DNA from: Marinimicrococcus sp033875255 | Lineage (GTDB): Bacteria; Pseudomonadota; Alphaproteobacteria; Geminicoccales; Geminicoccaceae | Direction: 5' to 3' | Assembly: GCA_033875255.1 (NCBI GenBank) | Contig: JAWZSN010000001.1 | Coordinates: forward strand, 239,389 to 303,388 | Length of the DNA: 64,000 nt | Shown: positions 44,066 through 51,711 of the stretch, in pieces | Layout: each line of letters starts with the position of its first letter | Numbering within the stretch: the stretch's first letter is position 1 | Made by a program: the position numbers and the translations under genes | Notes under the pieces: generated by a model | Seen by the model: the letters and a program-made list of their open reading frames with translations, nothing else | Told to the model about the DNA's origin: nothing | The model's database searches: none

Positions 44066-44728
44066 TCAGCGCGGGATGGCCATCTCGGCAGGCTTCAGAC
44101 GCTTGTCGAGATAGGTCTCGCAGATCTCCTCGAGCTCCTGGAGCTGTGCTGCGAAATGGTGATCCGCCCCGTCGATCGCATTGTAGTCGATGACGATGCC
44201 GCGCTGCTGGGAGAGCTTGTTGACAAGCTTCACCACCGAGTCGGTGGGCGTGACGTTGTCGAGCTCGCCGTGCACGATCAGCCCGGAGGAGGGGCAGGGT
44301 GCAAGGAAGCTGAAATCGTACATGTTGGCCGGCAGCGAGGCGCACATGAAGCCCTGGATCTCGGGCCGGCGCATCAAGAGCTGCATGGCGATCCAGGCGC
44401 CAAAGCCGACGCCCGAGACCCAGCAGCCGCTGCTGTTGGGGTTGTGGGTCTGCATCCAGTCGAGCGCCGAGGCGGCGTCGCGAAGCTCGCCCTGACCGTG
44501 GTCGAAGACGCCCTGCGAGCGGCCGACCCCGCGGAAGTTGAAGCGCAGCACGGAAAAGCCGCGGCGCACGAACATGTGGAACATCGCGTAGACGATGCGA
44601 TGGTTCATCGTCGCGCCGTGCTGCGGATGCGGGTGCAGCACCATCGCCAACGGCGGGTTGGGCCCCTGTCCGTGCACGTAGCGGCCTTCGAGGCGTCCGT
44701 CCGAACCGTTGAAAATGACCTCGGGCAT
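44066..44728 (-). CDS. Alpha/beta hydrolase-fold protein lacking the nucleophile serine
   Basis: A 220-residue member of the COG2945-like hydrolase family (LHPHPQHGATMNHRIV, RFNFRGVGRSQG). The nucleophile elbow, normally GxSxG, reads GVGFGA: Gly replaces the catalytic Ser (codon GGC at 44405-44407 on the - strand, one base from AGC). The acid (LDNVTP) and histidine (GADHHF) sites are still present. The rest of the fold is intact, so either it is a recently inactivated enzyme or it has a non-catalytic role. A sequencing error is also possible. It is divergent from cysE. Confidence 0.85.
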   Translation of the reverse strand: MPEVIFNGSDGRLEGRYVHGQGPNPPLAMVLHPHPQHGATMNHRIVYAMFHMFVRRGFSVLRFNFRGVGRSQGVFDHGQGELRDAASALDWMQTHNPNSSGCWVSGVGFGAWIAMQLLMRRPEIQGFMCASLPANMYDFSFLAPCPSSGLIVHGELDNVTPTDSVVKLVNKLSQQRGIVIDYNAIDGADHHFAAQLQELEEICETYLDKRLKPAEMAIPR

Positions 44729-44832
44729 CGCGGTGTCCCCACATCGAAAGGCGCCGCCTGCAGCCCGGCGGCGCGAAGTGTCAGCTGTCCAGCAACGAAG
44801 CGGTCGGAGGCGCGCATCGGCCCGCCCCTCGA

Positions 44833-44860
44833 TTGACCCGCAAGGGGCGCTTCATATATT
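44833..44860 (+). promoter_or_regulatory. Probable strong promoter of cysE
   Basis: TTGACC (44833-44838) and TATATT (44855-44860) are 16 bases apart, in an otherwise GC-rich region. It would start transcription near 44867 and give a cysE leader of about 118 bases. Confidence 0.65.
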
Positions 44861-44923
44861 TGGCCAAGGTGGTGTCTCGTTGCGGCGCGGACCAGAGGGC
44901 ACGCCTCGTCGTCCCGACCTTGT

Positions 44924-44957
44924 GGTATTGCTGCGGCCGAGGGCCGGCAGCAGTACC
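44924..44957 (+). promoter_or_regulatory. Stem-loop in the cysE leader
   Basis: GGTATTGCTGC-GGCC (from 44924) pairs with GGCCGGCAGCAGTACC (ending at 44957), giving a stem of about 15 pairs with one G-T wobble and one bulge and a short loop. It is about 27 bases before the cysE ATG, inside the transcribed leader. It may regulate translation or stability; it is not a known riboswitch that I recognise. Confidence 0.5.
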
Positions 44958-44984
44958 GAGGCTACATATCCCAGGCGGCAGCGC

Positions 44985-45683
44985 ATGTTCAAGACTCTCA
45001 AAGAAGACATCCGGGTCGTCGCCGAGCGCGACCCTGCGGCCCGCTCCACCCTGGAGGTGCTGCTCTGCTATCCGGGTGTGCATGCGGTGGTCATGCACCG
45101 CCTGGCCCACCGGCTGTGGGGCGCCGGCTGGACCCTGACCGCGCGCTTCCTCTCCAACATCAGCCGCTTTCTCACAGGCATCGAGATCCATCCCGGTGCC
45201 CGGATCGGCCGCCGCTTCTTCATCGATCACGGCATGGGCGTGGTGATCGGCGAGACCGCCGAGGTGGGCGACGACGTGACGCTCTACCAGGGCGTGACCC
45301 TGGGCGGCGTCAGCCTCAATCCCGGCAAGCGCCATCCCACCATCGAGGACGGCGTGGTGATCGGCGCCGGCGCGGCCGTGCTCGGCCCGTTCACCGTGCA
45401 CAAGGGCGCGCGGGTCGGCTCCAACGCGGTGGTTCTCAAGGAGGTGCCGGCGGACGTCACCGTGGTCGGCATCCCGGCCCGCCCGCTCGGCCCGCAACCG
45501 GTCGAGACCCGGGAGGGCAAGCCCTGCTTCCCGGCCTACGGCACCTGGCCGGGTGTTGCGACCGACCCGGTGAGCCGGGCGCTGGAGCGGGTCTGCGTGC
45601 AGCTCGAGGAGGTGGAAGGGCGGCTGCGCGAGCTGGAGGCCGAGCGCACGCCCGAGCGGCGCCGCGCCACGGCCGGCTCCTGA
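44985..45683 (+). CDS. cysE: Serine O-acetyltransferase
   Basis: Makes O-acetylserine from serine and acetyl-CoA, the carbon precursor for cysteine. The 232-residue protein has a helical N-terminal part and a left-handed beta-helix of hexapeptide repeats (IEIHPGARIG, VVIGETAEVG, VTLGGVSLNPGKRHP, GAGAAVLG), with the catalytic Asp/His in DHGMG. The C-terminal tail is longer than in E. coli CysE and charged. I start at the ATG at 44985, because upstream sequence is the leader. It heads the group with the cysteine desulfurase, an Fe-S carrier, ferredoxin and mnmA. Confidence 0.93.
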   Translation: MFKTLKEDIRVVAERDPAARSTLEVLLCYPGVHAVVMHRLAHRLWGAGWTLTARFLSNISRFLTGIEIHPGARIGRRFFIDHGMGVVIGETAEVGDDVTLYQGVTLGGVSLNPGKRHPTIEDGVVIGAGAAVLGPFTVHKGARVGSNAVVLKEVPADVTVVGIPARPLGPQPVETREGKPCFPAYGTWPGVATDPVSRALERVCVQLEEVEGRLRELEAERTPERRRATAGS

Positions 45684-45720
45684 AGCCCGCTCTTTGCCGC
45701 GGGGCCTGCAGCCATTGGCC

Positions 45721-46866
45721 ATGAGCCGCGCCTATCTCGATTACGCCGCTACCGCTCCGGTCCACGACGAGGTGATCGAGGCGATGGCCGCGGCGCTGCG
45801 CGATGTCGGCAATCCGTCCTCCGTGCATGGCCCGGGCCGCCGTGCCCGCGCCCGCCTCGAGGCGGCACGGCGGGCGCTGGCGGCGGCGCTCGATGCATCG
45901 CCCGACAGCCTCGTCTTCACCAGCGGCGGCACCGAGGCCAACCAGCTCGCTTTGGCCCAGGCGCGCGGCGGACCGGTACTGGTCTCGGCGATCGAGCATC
46001 CCTCGCTTCTGGACGCCGCACCCGAGGCGCTGCGCGCGCCCGTCACGGCCGACGGCGTGCTCGACCTCGAGGCTTTCGAGCGGCTCCTGGCCCAGCACCG
46101 GCCGGCCCTCGTCTCGGTGATGCTCGCCAACAACGAGACCGGCGTGCTGCAGCCGGTTCGCGAGGCGGCCGGGCTCGCCCGGCGGCACGGCGCCCTCGTC
46201 CATTGCGACGCGGTGCAGGCGTTGGGCAAGATGCCGGTGAGCCTCGCCGGGCTGGATGCCGACCTGCTGAGCGTCTCGGCCCACAAGATAGGCGGACCGG
46301 CAGGGGTGGGCGCTCTGGTGCTGCGCGACGGGTTGGAGATCGCCGCCCGGCAGCGCGGCGGCGGCCAGGAGCGCAAGCGCCGGGCCGGCACCGAGAACCT
46401 TGCGGGTATTGTCGGCTTCGGGCGGGCGGCCGAGCTTCTCGGCCGGCAGGACTGGCAGCGCGTGCGGCGCCTGCGCGACCGGCTCGAGGGCGGTGTTCTC
46501 GGGCACTGCCCCGAGATCCGCATCCACGGCGCAGCCGCGCCTCGCCTCGCCAGCACGAGCTGCCTTGCCACGCCGGGTCTTGCAGCCGACACGCAGCTCA
46601 TGGCACTCGACCTTGCCGGGGTGGCGGTCAGCGCCGGCTCGGCCTGCTCCTCCGGGCGGATCGGGCCGTCGCCGGTGCTGCTGGCGATGGGCGTCGAGGC
46701 GGCGCTGGCCGCCTGCTCGATCCGCGTGAGCCTTGGCTGGGGCAATGGCGAGGAGGATGTCGACAGGTTTCTCGGCGCCTGGCTGGCGCTGTGGCGGCGC
46801 AAGGGGGGGCGCGACCCCGCTGCGCGCCCGGGCCCCTTGTCAAAGCCGGCTCCGATGGCAAGCTAA
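45721..46866 (+). CDS. Cysteine desulfurase, NifS/IscS family
   Basis: A PLP enzyme that takes sulfur from cysteine as a persulfide. The 381-residue product has the PLP lysine in SAHKIGGPAG and the mobile active-site cysteine in SAGSACSSG, with the HCDAVQ and NETG motifs. The N-terminus SRAYLDYAATAPV is typical. The start ATG at 45721 fits this. It sits between cysE and an A-type carrier and upstream of mnmA, so it probably feeds sulfur to tRNA thiolation or Fe-S assembly. No iscU, iscR or hscAB gene is present, so it is not the standard isc operon. Confidence 0.92.
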   Translation: MSRAYLDYAATAPVHDEVIEAMAAALRDVGNPSSVHGPGRRARARLEAARRALAAALDASPDSLVFTSGGTEANQLALAQARGGPVLVSAIEHPSLLDAAPEALRAPVTADGVLDLEAFERLLAQHRPALVSVMLANNETGVLQPVREAAGLARRHGALVHCDAVQALGKMPVSLAGLDADLLSVSAHKIGGPAGVGALVLRDGLEIAARQRGGGQERKRRAGTENLAGIVGFGRAAELLGRQDWQRVRRLRDRLEGGVLGHCPEIRIHGAAAPRLASTSCLATPGLAADTQLMALDLAGVAVSAGSACSSGRIGPSPVLLAMGVEAALAACSIRVSLGWGNGEEDVDRFLGAWLALWRRKGGRDPAARPGPLSKPAPMAS

Positions 46867-46910
46867 CAGACAGTTGAACGGGCTGGCGGGAGCGCCCGCC
46901 GGGAGAGAGC

Positions 46911-47246
46911 ATGGACACGCAGCAGATCATCTCGCTGACACCCGCCGCGGCCGGCCGCGTGCGCGAGCTTCTGGCCCGCCAGGAGGACGCCTGCGGCATC
47001 AGGCTGGGCGTCAAGACCACCGGCTGCTCCGGCTACAGCTACCAGATGGACTTCGCCCGCGCGGTCGATCCGCAGGACGAGGTGCTCGAGATGGACGGGC
47101 TGCGCATTCTCGTGGCGCCGGATGCCGCTGGCATGCTCCAGGGCACCGAGATCGATTTCGTCGAGAGCAAGCTGGGCGCCCAGTTCGTTTTCAACAATCC
47201 CAAGGAAAAGGCGCGCTGCGGCTGCGGCGAGAGCTTTTCGGTCTGA
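46911..47246 (+). CDS. A-type iron-sulfur carrier (HesB/IscA family)
   Basis: Delivers Fe-S clusters to target proteins. The 111-residue product has the three conserved cysteines: one in TTGCSGYSY and two in the C-terminal CGCGESFSV. The length is normal. A GGGAGAG precedes the ATG at 46911. The gene is 44 bases downstream of the desulfurase and 31 bases upstream of a ferredoxin gene. It fits a small, partial Fe-S assembly set. Confidence 0.94.
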   Translation: MDTQQIISLTPAAAGRVRELLARQEDACGIRLGVKTTGCSGYSYQMDFARAVDPQDEVLEMDGLRILVAPDAAGMLQGTEIDFVESKLGAQFVFNNPKEKARCGCGESFSV

Positions 47247-47277
47247 TCGCCGGCCCTTCTTCGGACGTTTTGCCCCC

Positions 47278-47601
47278 GTGCCTGTCATCAACTTCCTGTT
47301 CGAGGACGGGAGCCGCCGGTCCGTCGAGGCTGCCGAGGGCAGCAGCATTCTGGAGGTCGCCCGCAAGGCCGGCATCGACATGGAGGGCGCCTGCGGCGGC
47401 TCGATGGCCTGCGCCACCTGCCACGTCGTGGTGGACGAGGCGTGGTTCGAGCGGCTGGCTGTGGCGAGTGCGGAGGAAGAGGACATGCTCGATCTGGCGC
47501 CGGACTGGCAGCCCACGTCGCGGCTCGGCTGCCAGATCCGGCTGACCGCGGCGCATGACGGGCTGAGCCTGCTCGTGCCGCGCAGCAGCCTTCTGGGGTG
47601 A
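47278..47601 (+). CDS. fdx: [2Fe-2S] ferredoxin, adrenodoxin type
   Basis: A 107-residue electron carrier of the adrenodoxin type that supplies electrons to Fe-S cluster assembly. The cluster ligands are C-x5-C-x2-C in GACGGSMACATCHVV and a fourth Cys in LGCQI. The start is GTG at 47278 (VPVINFLF...). Its position after the iscA-like gene and before mnmA supports a role in the same process. Confidence 0.93.
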   Translation: MPVINFLFEDGSRRSVEAAEGSSILEVARKAGIDMEGACGGSMACATCHVVVDEAWFERLAVASAEEEDMLDLAPDWQPTSRLGCQIRLTAAHDGLSLLVPRSSLLG

Positions 47602-47611
47602 GGACGGACGC

Positions 47612-48748
47612 TTGGGCGATATAGACGGTCTCGAACCCGGTGCCCGCGTCGTCGTGGCGATGTCGGGCGGCGTCGACAGCTCGGTGGTGGCGGCCGTCAT
47701 GGCGGCCCAAGGCTTCGAGGTGGTGGGTGTCACGCTGCAGCTCTACGACCATGGCAATGCCACCGGCCGCAAGGGTGCGTGCTGTGCTGGCCAGGACATC
47801 CACGATGCCAGGCAGGTCGCCGAGCGGCTCGGCATCGCGCATTACGTCCTCGATTTCGAGGAGCGCTTTCGTCGCGCGGTGATCGACGATTTTGCCGACA
47901 CCTATGCCGCCGGCCGGACGCCCATTCCCTGCGTGCGCTGCAACCAGCGGGTCAAGTTCCGCGATCTTCTCGACATCGCTCGCGATCTCGGCGCCGCGGC
48001 GCTGGCGACCGGCCACTATGCGCGGCGCATCGAGGGGGCCAGCGGCGTCGAGCTGCACCGCGGCGCCGATCCGGGACGCGACCAGAGCTACTTCCTGTTC
48101 GCCACCACGCAGCAGCAGCTCGACTTCCTGCGCTTCCCGCTGGGCAGCCTCGTCAAGGACGAGACGCGGGCGGTGGCGGCCCGCTACGGGCTGCCGGTGG
48201 CCGAGAAGCCCGACAGCCAGGACATCTGCTTCGTCCCGCACGGCGACCACGCCCGTACCGTGGCGGCCCTGCGCCCCGACGCTGCGCAACCCGGCGAGAT
48301 CGTCGACGTGAGCGGCAAGCCGCTCGGCCGGCACGAGGGGATCGCCCGCTTCACCGTGGGCCAGCGTCGTAAGCTCGGGGTCTCGGCCGGCGAGCGCCTC
48401 TATGTGGTCGGCATCGATGCCGGCCGCCACCGCATCATGGTGGGGCCGCGCCGTGCTGCCTTGTGCGGCGAGGCGTGGCTGGCCGACATGAACTGGCTCG
48501 ACGCCGGAGCGCCGCCGGCGGCCGGCCTCGCGGTCGAGGTCCAGCACCGCTACAACGAGCCACCTACTGCCGCGCATGTCGAGCCCGCCGGCGACGGCCG
48601 CATGAAGGTGCGCTTCGCCACCCCCCAGGTCGGCGTGGCGCCCGGGCAGGCCTGCGTGGTCTATGCCGGCACGCGGCTCCTGGGCGGCGGCTGGATCGAC
48701 CGGGCGCCGCTCTTGCAGGCGCCGGACGAGGAGGCGGGGGCGGCATGA
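47612..48748 (+). CDS. mnmA: tRNA-specific 2-thiouridylase MnmA
   Basis: Adds sulfur to U34 of tRNAs for Lys, Glu and Gln. The 378-residue product has the PP-loop SGGVDSS near residues 18-24, the catalytic Cys in CVRCNQ (near residue 108) and the second Cys in SQDICFV, giving the expected pair for persulfide relay. C-terminal beta-barrel domains are present. The start is TTG at 47612, about 10 bases after AGGA. It follows the ferredoxin by 10 bases and ends 67 bases before a tRNA gene. Confidence 0.94.
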   Translation: MGDIDGLEPGARVVVAMSGGVDSSVVAAVMAAQGFEVVGVTLQLYDHGNATGRKGACCAGQDIHDARQVAERLGIAHYVLDFEERFRRAVIDDFADTYAAGRTPIPCVRCNQRVKFRDLLDIARDLGAAALATGHYARRIEGASGVELHRGADPGRDQSYFLFATTQQQLDFLRFPLGSLVKDETRAVAARYGLPVAEKPDSQDICFVPHGDHARTVAALRPDAAQPGEIVDVSGKPLGRHEGIARFTVGQRRKLGVSAGERLYVVGIDAGRHRIMVGPRRAALCGEAWLADMNWLDAGAPPAAGLAVEVQHRYNEPPTAAHVEPAGDGRMKVRFATPQVGVAPGQACVVYAGTRLLGGGWIDRAPLLQAPDEEAGAA

Positions 48749-48769
48749 CGGCAAGGGGTGCGGGCGCGC

Positions 48770-48798
48770 TTGACAGGCCGCCCCATGCCCCTTATTTC
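48770..48798 (+). promoter_or_regulatory. Probable promoter of the tRNA gene
   Basis: TTGACA (48770-48775), a perfect -35, is followed 16-17 bases later by TTATTTC (48792-48798). Transcription would begin near 48805, about 11 bases before the tRNA. It partly follows the mnmA stop. Confidence 0.65.
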
Positions 48799-48815
48799 AC
48801 CGGCGTCCACCGCGG

Positions 48816-48890
48816 GGCGGAGTAGCTCAGTGGTAGAGCAGGGGACTCATAAGCCCTTGGTCGGGGGTTCAAATCCCTCCTCCGCTACCA
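48816..48890 (+). tRNA. tRNA with CAT anticodon (elongator Met most likely)
   Basis: A 75-base gene that folds as a full cloverleaf. The acceptor stem is 48816-48822 with 48880-48886 (first pair G-T), the D-stem GCTC/GAGC is intact, the anticodon loop CTCATAA carries CAT, and the T-arm GGGGG/CCCTC with TTCAAAT is normal. The discriminator is A and CCA is encoded (48888-48890). The anticodon-stem closing pair is A31-G39, not a Watson-Crick pair. The CAT anticodon could also belong to tRNA-Ile2 (lysidine-modified); the acceptor stem resembles alphaproteobacterial elongator tRNA-Met. Confidence 0.9.
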
Positions 48891-48926
48891 TCCCTTCTGG
48901 TTTTGCTGGACGTAACGACGGTTCCT

Positions 48927-48944
48927 GGCGCTGATTGCAGCGCC
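48927..48944 (+). terminator. Hairpin downstream of the tRNA gene
   Basis: GGCGCTG (48927-48933) pairs with CAGCGCC (48938-48944) around a four-base loop, 36 bases after the tRNA. A TTTT run comes about 13 bases later. It probably ends the mnmA-tRNA transcript. Confidence 0.5.
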
Positions 48945-48985
48945 GGGCGCTTGTCGTTTTCCGTCGGTCCGACAACTTCCCTGCA

Positions 48986-49015
48986 TTGGCTCGCCTACAA
49001 ACCTCCGGTTATATG
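48986..49015 (+). promoter_or_regulatory. Possible promoter of the ABC transporter operon
   Basis: TTGGCT (48986-48991) and TATATG (49010-49015) are 18 bases apart in the gap before the first permease gene. The -10 part is good; the -35 part matches at three to four positions. No better pair is seen in the gap. Confidence 0.45.
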
Positions 49016-49104
49016 TTGCCCTGCACTCGGCAGGAGCGGGCCGGGCTTCGAGCCGCTATACCCGCCTGCACCGGTAAGGCCGGAAGGTTACGGGAGGGTC
49101 AGGC

Positions 49105-50097
49105 ATGGCGAGTTCATTGGGCGGCGTGGCCGCGCCTGCGGAGGGACGCTCCGGCGACGCGCGGGTGGGGCGCATTAGGATCTCGCTGTGGATCGTGGTG
49201 GCGCTAGGGGTGGTGCTGCCCTTGCTGGCGGCGCCCGCGCTGACGGAGAACCTCTCGTTCAGCTTCTACCTGATGCTCTGGATCATCCTGTGCACCTCGT
49301 TCAACCTGGTGGCGGGATTCACCGGCTACATGCCCTTCGGTTATGTTGCCTTCTACGGGGTCGGCGCCTACGCCACCGGCGTGCTGCACAAGACGTACGG
49401 GCTGCCGATGCCCGGCGCGCTGGTCTGCGCGGCGCTGGCCGGCGCTGCCGTCTCGCTGCTCCTGGCCCCGACCCTGAGGCTCAAGGGCGTCTATTTCGGC
49501 ATTGTGAGCCTGGCGCTCGCGGTGATCTTCCGGCTCGTCGTCTCGATGCTGCCCGAGGACATCACCGGCGGCAGCATGGGCCTCATCCTCGCCCGCGCCA
49601 ATGACCCGCAGACCACCTACTATGTGACGGTGGCGGTGCTCGCCGCCTGTCTCGCCGCCGCCGGCTGGCTCGCGTTCTCGCGGACCGGCGTGGCGCTCCG
49701 GGCGGTGCGCGACGATGCCGATGCCGCTGCGATCGTCGGCATCGACGTCACCCGCACGCGGCTCAAGGCCTGGGTGCTGGCGGCGACCTTCCCGGCGGTC
49801 GTGGGCGGTCTCGAGGCCTGGTACACCAACGCCATCGACCCCGAGGCCTCCTTCAACATCCTCGTGACCGCCAAGGTCATCGTCTACTCGATGGCCGGCG
49901 GCCTGGGGACGCTCCTCGGGCCGGTGCTGGGCGCCGGTGCCCTCTACGGCATCGACCACCTGATCTGGCAGAAGTTCCCGGTTCTCAACCTGATGTTCCT
50001 GGGCATCATCATCATGGTGATGATCCTGGTCTTCCCGCGCGGCCTGGTCGGCAGCTTCGCCCAGCGCTTCCCCCTTCTGCGCCGCTACATCCCCTGA
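49105..50097 (+). CDS. livM: Branched-chain-type ABC transporter permease, LivM family
   Basis: Inner-membrane permease of a HAAT-type importer (branched-chain amino acids, urea or amides). The 330-residue protein has about nine hydrophobic segments and the LivM signature FNLVAGFTGYMPFGYVAFYGVGAYA; the EAA-like loop is in TGVALRAVRDDADAAAIVGID. The N-terminal 25 residues are hydrophilic and variable. It starts the operon M-H-G-F-binding protein. An ATG with GGGAGGG a few bases upstream supports 49105. Confidence 0.93.
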   Translation: MASSLGGVAAPAEGRSGDARVGRIRISLWIVVALGVVLPLLAAPALTENLSFSFYLMLWIILCTSFNLVAGFTGYMPFGYVAFYGVGAYATGVLHKTYGLPMPGALVCAALAGAAVSLLLAPTLRLKGVYFGIVSLALAVIFRLVVSMLPEDITGGSMGLILARANDPQTTYYVTVAVLAACLAAAGWLAFSRTGVALRAVRDDADAAAIVGIDVTRTRLKAWVLAATFPAVVGGLEAWYTNAIDPEASFNILVTAKVIVYSMAGGLGTLLGPVLGAGALYGIDHLIWQKFPVLNLMFLGIIIMVMILVFPRGLVGSFAQRFPLLRRYIP

Positions 50098-50112
50098 GCC
50101 CGGAGTGACACG

Positions 50113-50997
50113 ATGACCGCCGATCTCCTGCTGCAGGGGCTTATCAACGGCCTGATCCTGGGGCTGATCTACAGCCTCATCGGGCTCAGCTTGAACATCA
50201 TCTTCGGCGTGCTCCGGGTCGTGAACTTCGCCCATGGCGAGTTCATCATCCTGGGCGCCTACGCCGCCTACTTCCTCCAGCGCCTGCTGGGCCTCTCGCC
50301 GTTCCTGGCAATGCCGGTGATCTTCGTGATGTTCGCGCTGATCGGCTGGGCGCTCTATTTCGTGCTGGTCAAGCGGCTGACCCGATCGGACGACCCCGAG
50401 ACCGCTTCGCTGCTGGTCATGTTCGGCCTGTCGATCACGCTGGGCGCCTTGATGCTGTTCTTCTTCGAGGCCGATGCCCGCTCGCTCGACTACATGCTCG
50501 AGCCGCCGTTCTTGATGTTCGGCAACATCGTCATCCCGACGACCCGCCTGGTGGCGCTGGCCATCACCCTGGTCATCACCGGCATCACCGCCTGGTTCCT
50601 TTACCGGACCTTCCCGGGCAAGGCGCTGCGCGCGGTCATCATGAACCGCTCGGCGGTGGCCACGGTGGGCATCGACGTCGAGAAGCTCTCGGCCATGACC
50701 TTCGGCATCGGTCTGGGCTTCGCCGGCGTCACCGGCGTGCTGCTGGCCATGATCTTTCCGGCCTTCTCGCCCTTCGCCGGCGCCGACTACACGCTGATCG
50801 GCTTCATCATCATCGTCCTTGGCGGGCTCGGCCACCCCATCGGCGCGCTTGTGGGCGGCCTCCTCTTCGGCGTCACCGAGCAGGTGACCGTCGTGCTGGC
50901 CGACAACTCGGTGGCGCTGCTGGTAGGCTTCGCCCTGATGATCGCCGTCATCTTCTTTCGCCCCTCCGGCCTCTTCGGCCGCCAGCAGATGCGGTGA
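50113..50997 (+). CDS. livH: Branched-chain-type ABC transporter permease, LivH family
   Basis: The second permease of the importer, 294 residues, with about eight hydrophobic segments. The N-terminus (LINGLILGLIYSLIGLSLNIIFG...VNFAHGEFIILGAY) carries the LivH signature, and the EAA-like loop is in KALRAVIMNRSAVATVGID. It lies 15 bases after livM and 4 bases before livG, so the genes are clearly co-transcribed. The substrate specificity is set by the binding protein encoded at 52479. Confidence 0.93.
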   Translation: MTADLLLQGLINGLILGLIYSLIGLSLNIIFGVLRVVNFAHGEFIILGAYAAYFLQRLLGLSPFLAMPVIFVMFALIGWALYFVLVKRLTRSDDPETASLLVMFGLSITLGALMLFFFEADARSLDYMLEPPFLMFGNIVIPTTRLVALAITLVITGITAWFLYRTFPGKALRAVIMNRSAVATVGIDVEKLSAMTFGIGLGFAGVTGVLLAMIFPAFSPFAGADYTLIGFIIIVLGGLGHPIGALVGGLLFGVTEQVTVVLADNSVALLVGFALMIAVIFFRPSGLFGRQQMR

Positions 50998-51001
50998 TCC
51001 G

Positions 51002-51709
51002 ATGCTCCGCGTGACCGACCTCACCAAGACCTTCGGCGGCCTCAAGGCCCTGGGCGGCGTGTCGCTGCACATCCCCGAAAAGCGCGTGCTGGGCCTGCTC
51101 GGCATGAACGGCTCGGGCAAGACCACGCTCCTGAACTGCATCAACGGCCTCTACGAGCCCACCGGCGGCGACATCCAGCTCCAGGGCAAGAGCCTGCTGG
51201 GTCTGCCCACGCACAAGATCGCCGGGCGCGGCGTGGGCCGGACCTTCCAGGTGCCCAAGCTCTTCCCGCGCATGACGCTGCTGGAGAACCTGGCCGCACC
51301 CTTCACTACCGGTCATGCCAGCGACGCCGAGGTCTATGAGCGCTCGGCCGAGTGGCTCAACCGCGTCGAGCTCTACCGCCTGCGCCACAATTATGCCGAG
51401 GAGCTCTCGGGCGGGCAGCAGAAGCTGGTCGAGCTCGCCCGCATGATGGTGGCGCAGCCCAGGCTCGTGCTGCTCGACGAGCCCTTCGCCGGGGTGAACC
51501 CGAGCCTGGCCCTGCTCATCATCCGGCTGATCGAGGCGATGCCCGAGCGCGACGGCTGCAGCGTGCTCCTGGTGAGCCACGACCTCACCTCGGTCTACCA
51601 GCTCTCGCACAATATCGTCGTGCTGCACGAGGGGAGGGTGCTGGCCGAGGGCGGCGCCGCGGAGATCCGCTCCAATCCCGACGTGATCGAAGCCTATCTG
51701 GGAGCGTGA
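51002..51709 (+). CDS. livG: Branched-chain-type ABC transporter ATP-binding protein, LivG family
   Basis: ATPase subunit of 235 residues. Walker A is GMNGSGKTT, the signature is LSGGQQ, Walker B is LVLLDEPFAGVNP, and a switch His is in LLVSHD. The LivG-type stretch GVGRTFQVPKLFPRMT (Q-loop region) follows Walker A. It pairs with LivF as a heterodimer. The end overlaps or nearly touches livF. Confidence 0.93.
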   Translation: MLRVTDLTKTFGGLKALGGVSLHIPEKRVLGLLGMNGSGKTTLLNCINGLYEPTGGDIQLQGKSLLGLPTHKIAGRGVGRTFQVPKLFPRMTLLENLAAPFTTGHASDAEVYERSAEWLNRVELYRLRHNYAEELSGGQQKLVELARMMVAQPRLVLLDEPFAGVNPSLALLIIRLIEAMPERDGCSVLLVSHDLTSVYQLSHNIVVLHEGRVLAEGGAAEIRSNPDVIEAYLGA

Positions 51710-51711
51710 GC

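Noticed and set aside
49204..51144. 646-codon antisense open frame opposite the livM and livH genes
   Set aside because: Composition is dominated by His, Asp, Gly and Arg, as expected for a reverse reading of membrane protein genes.
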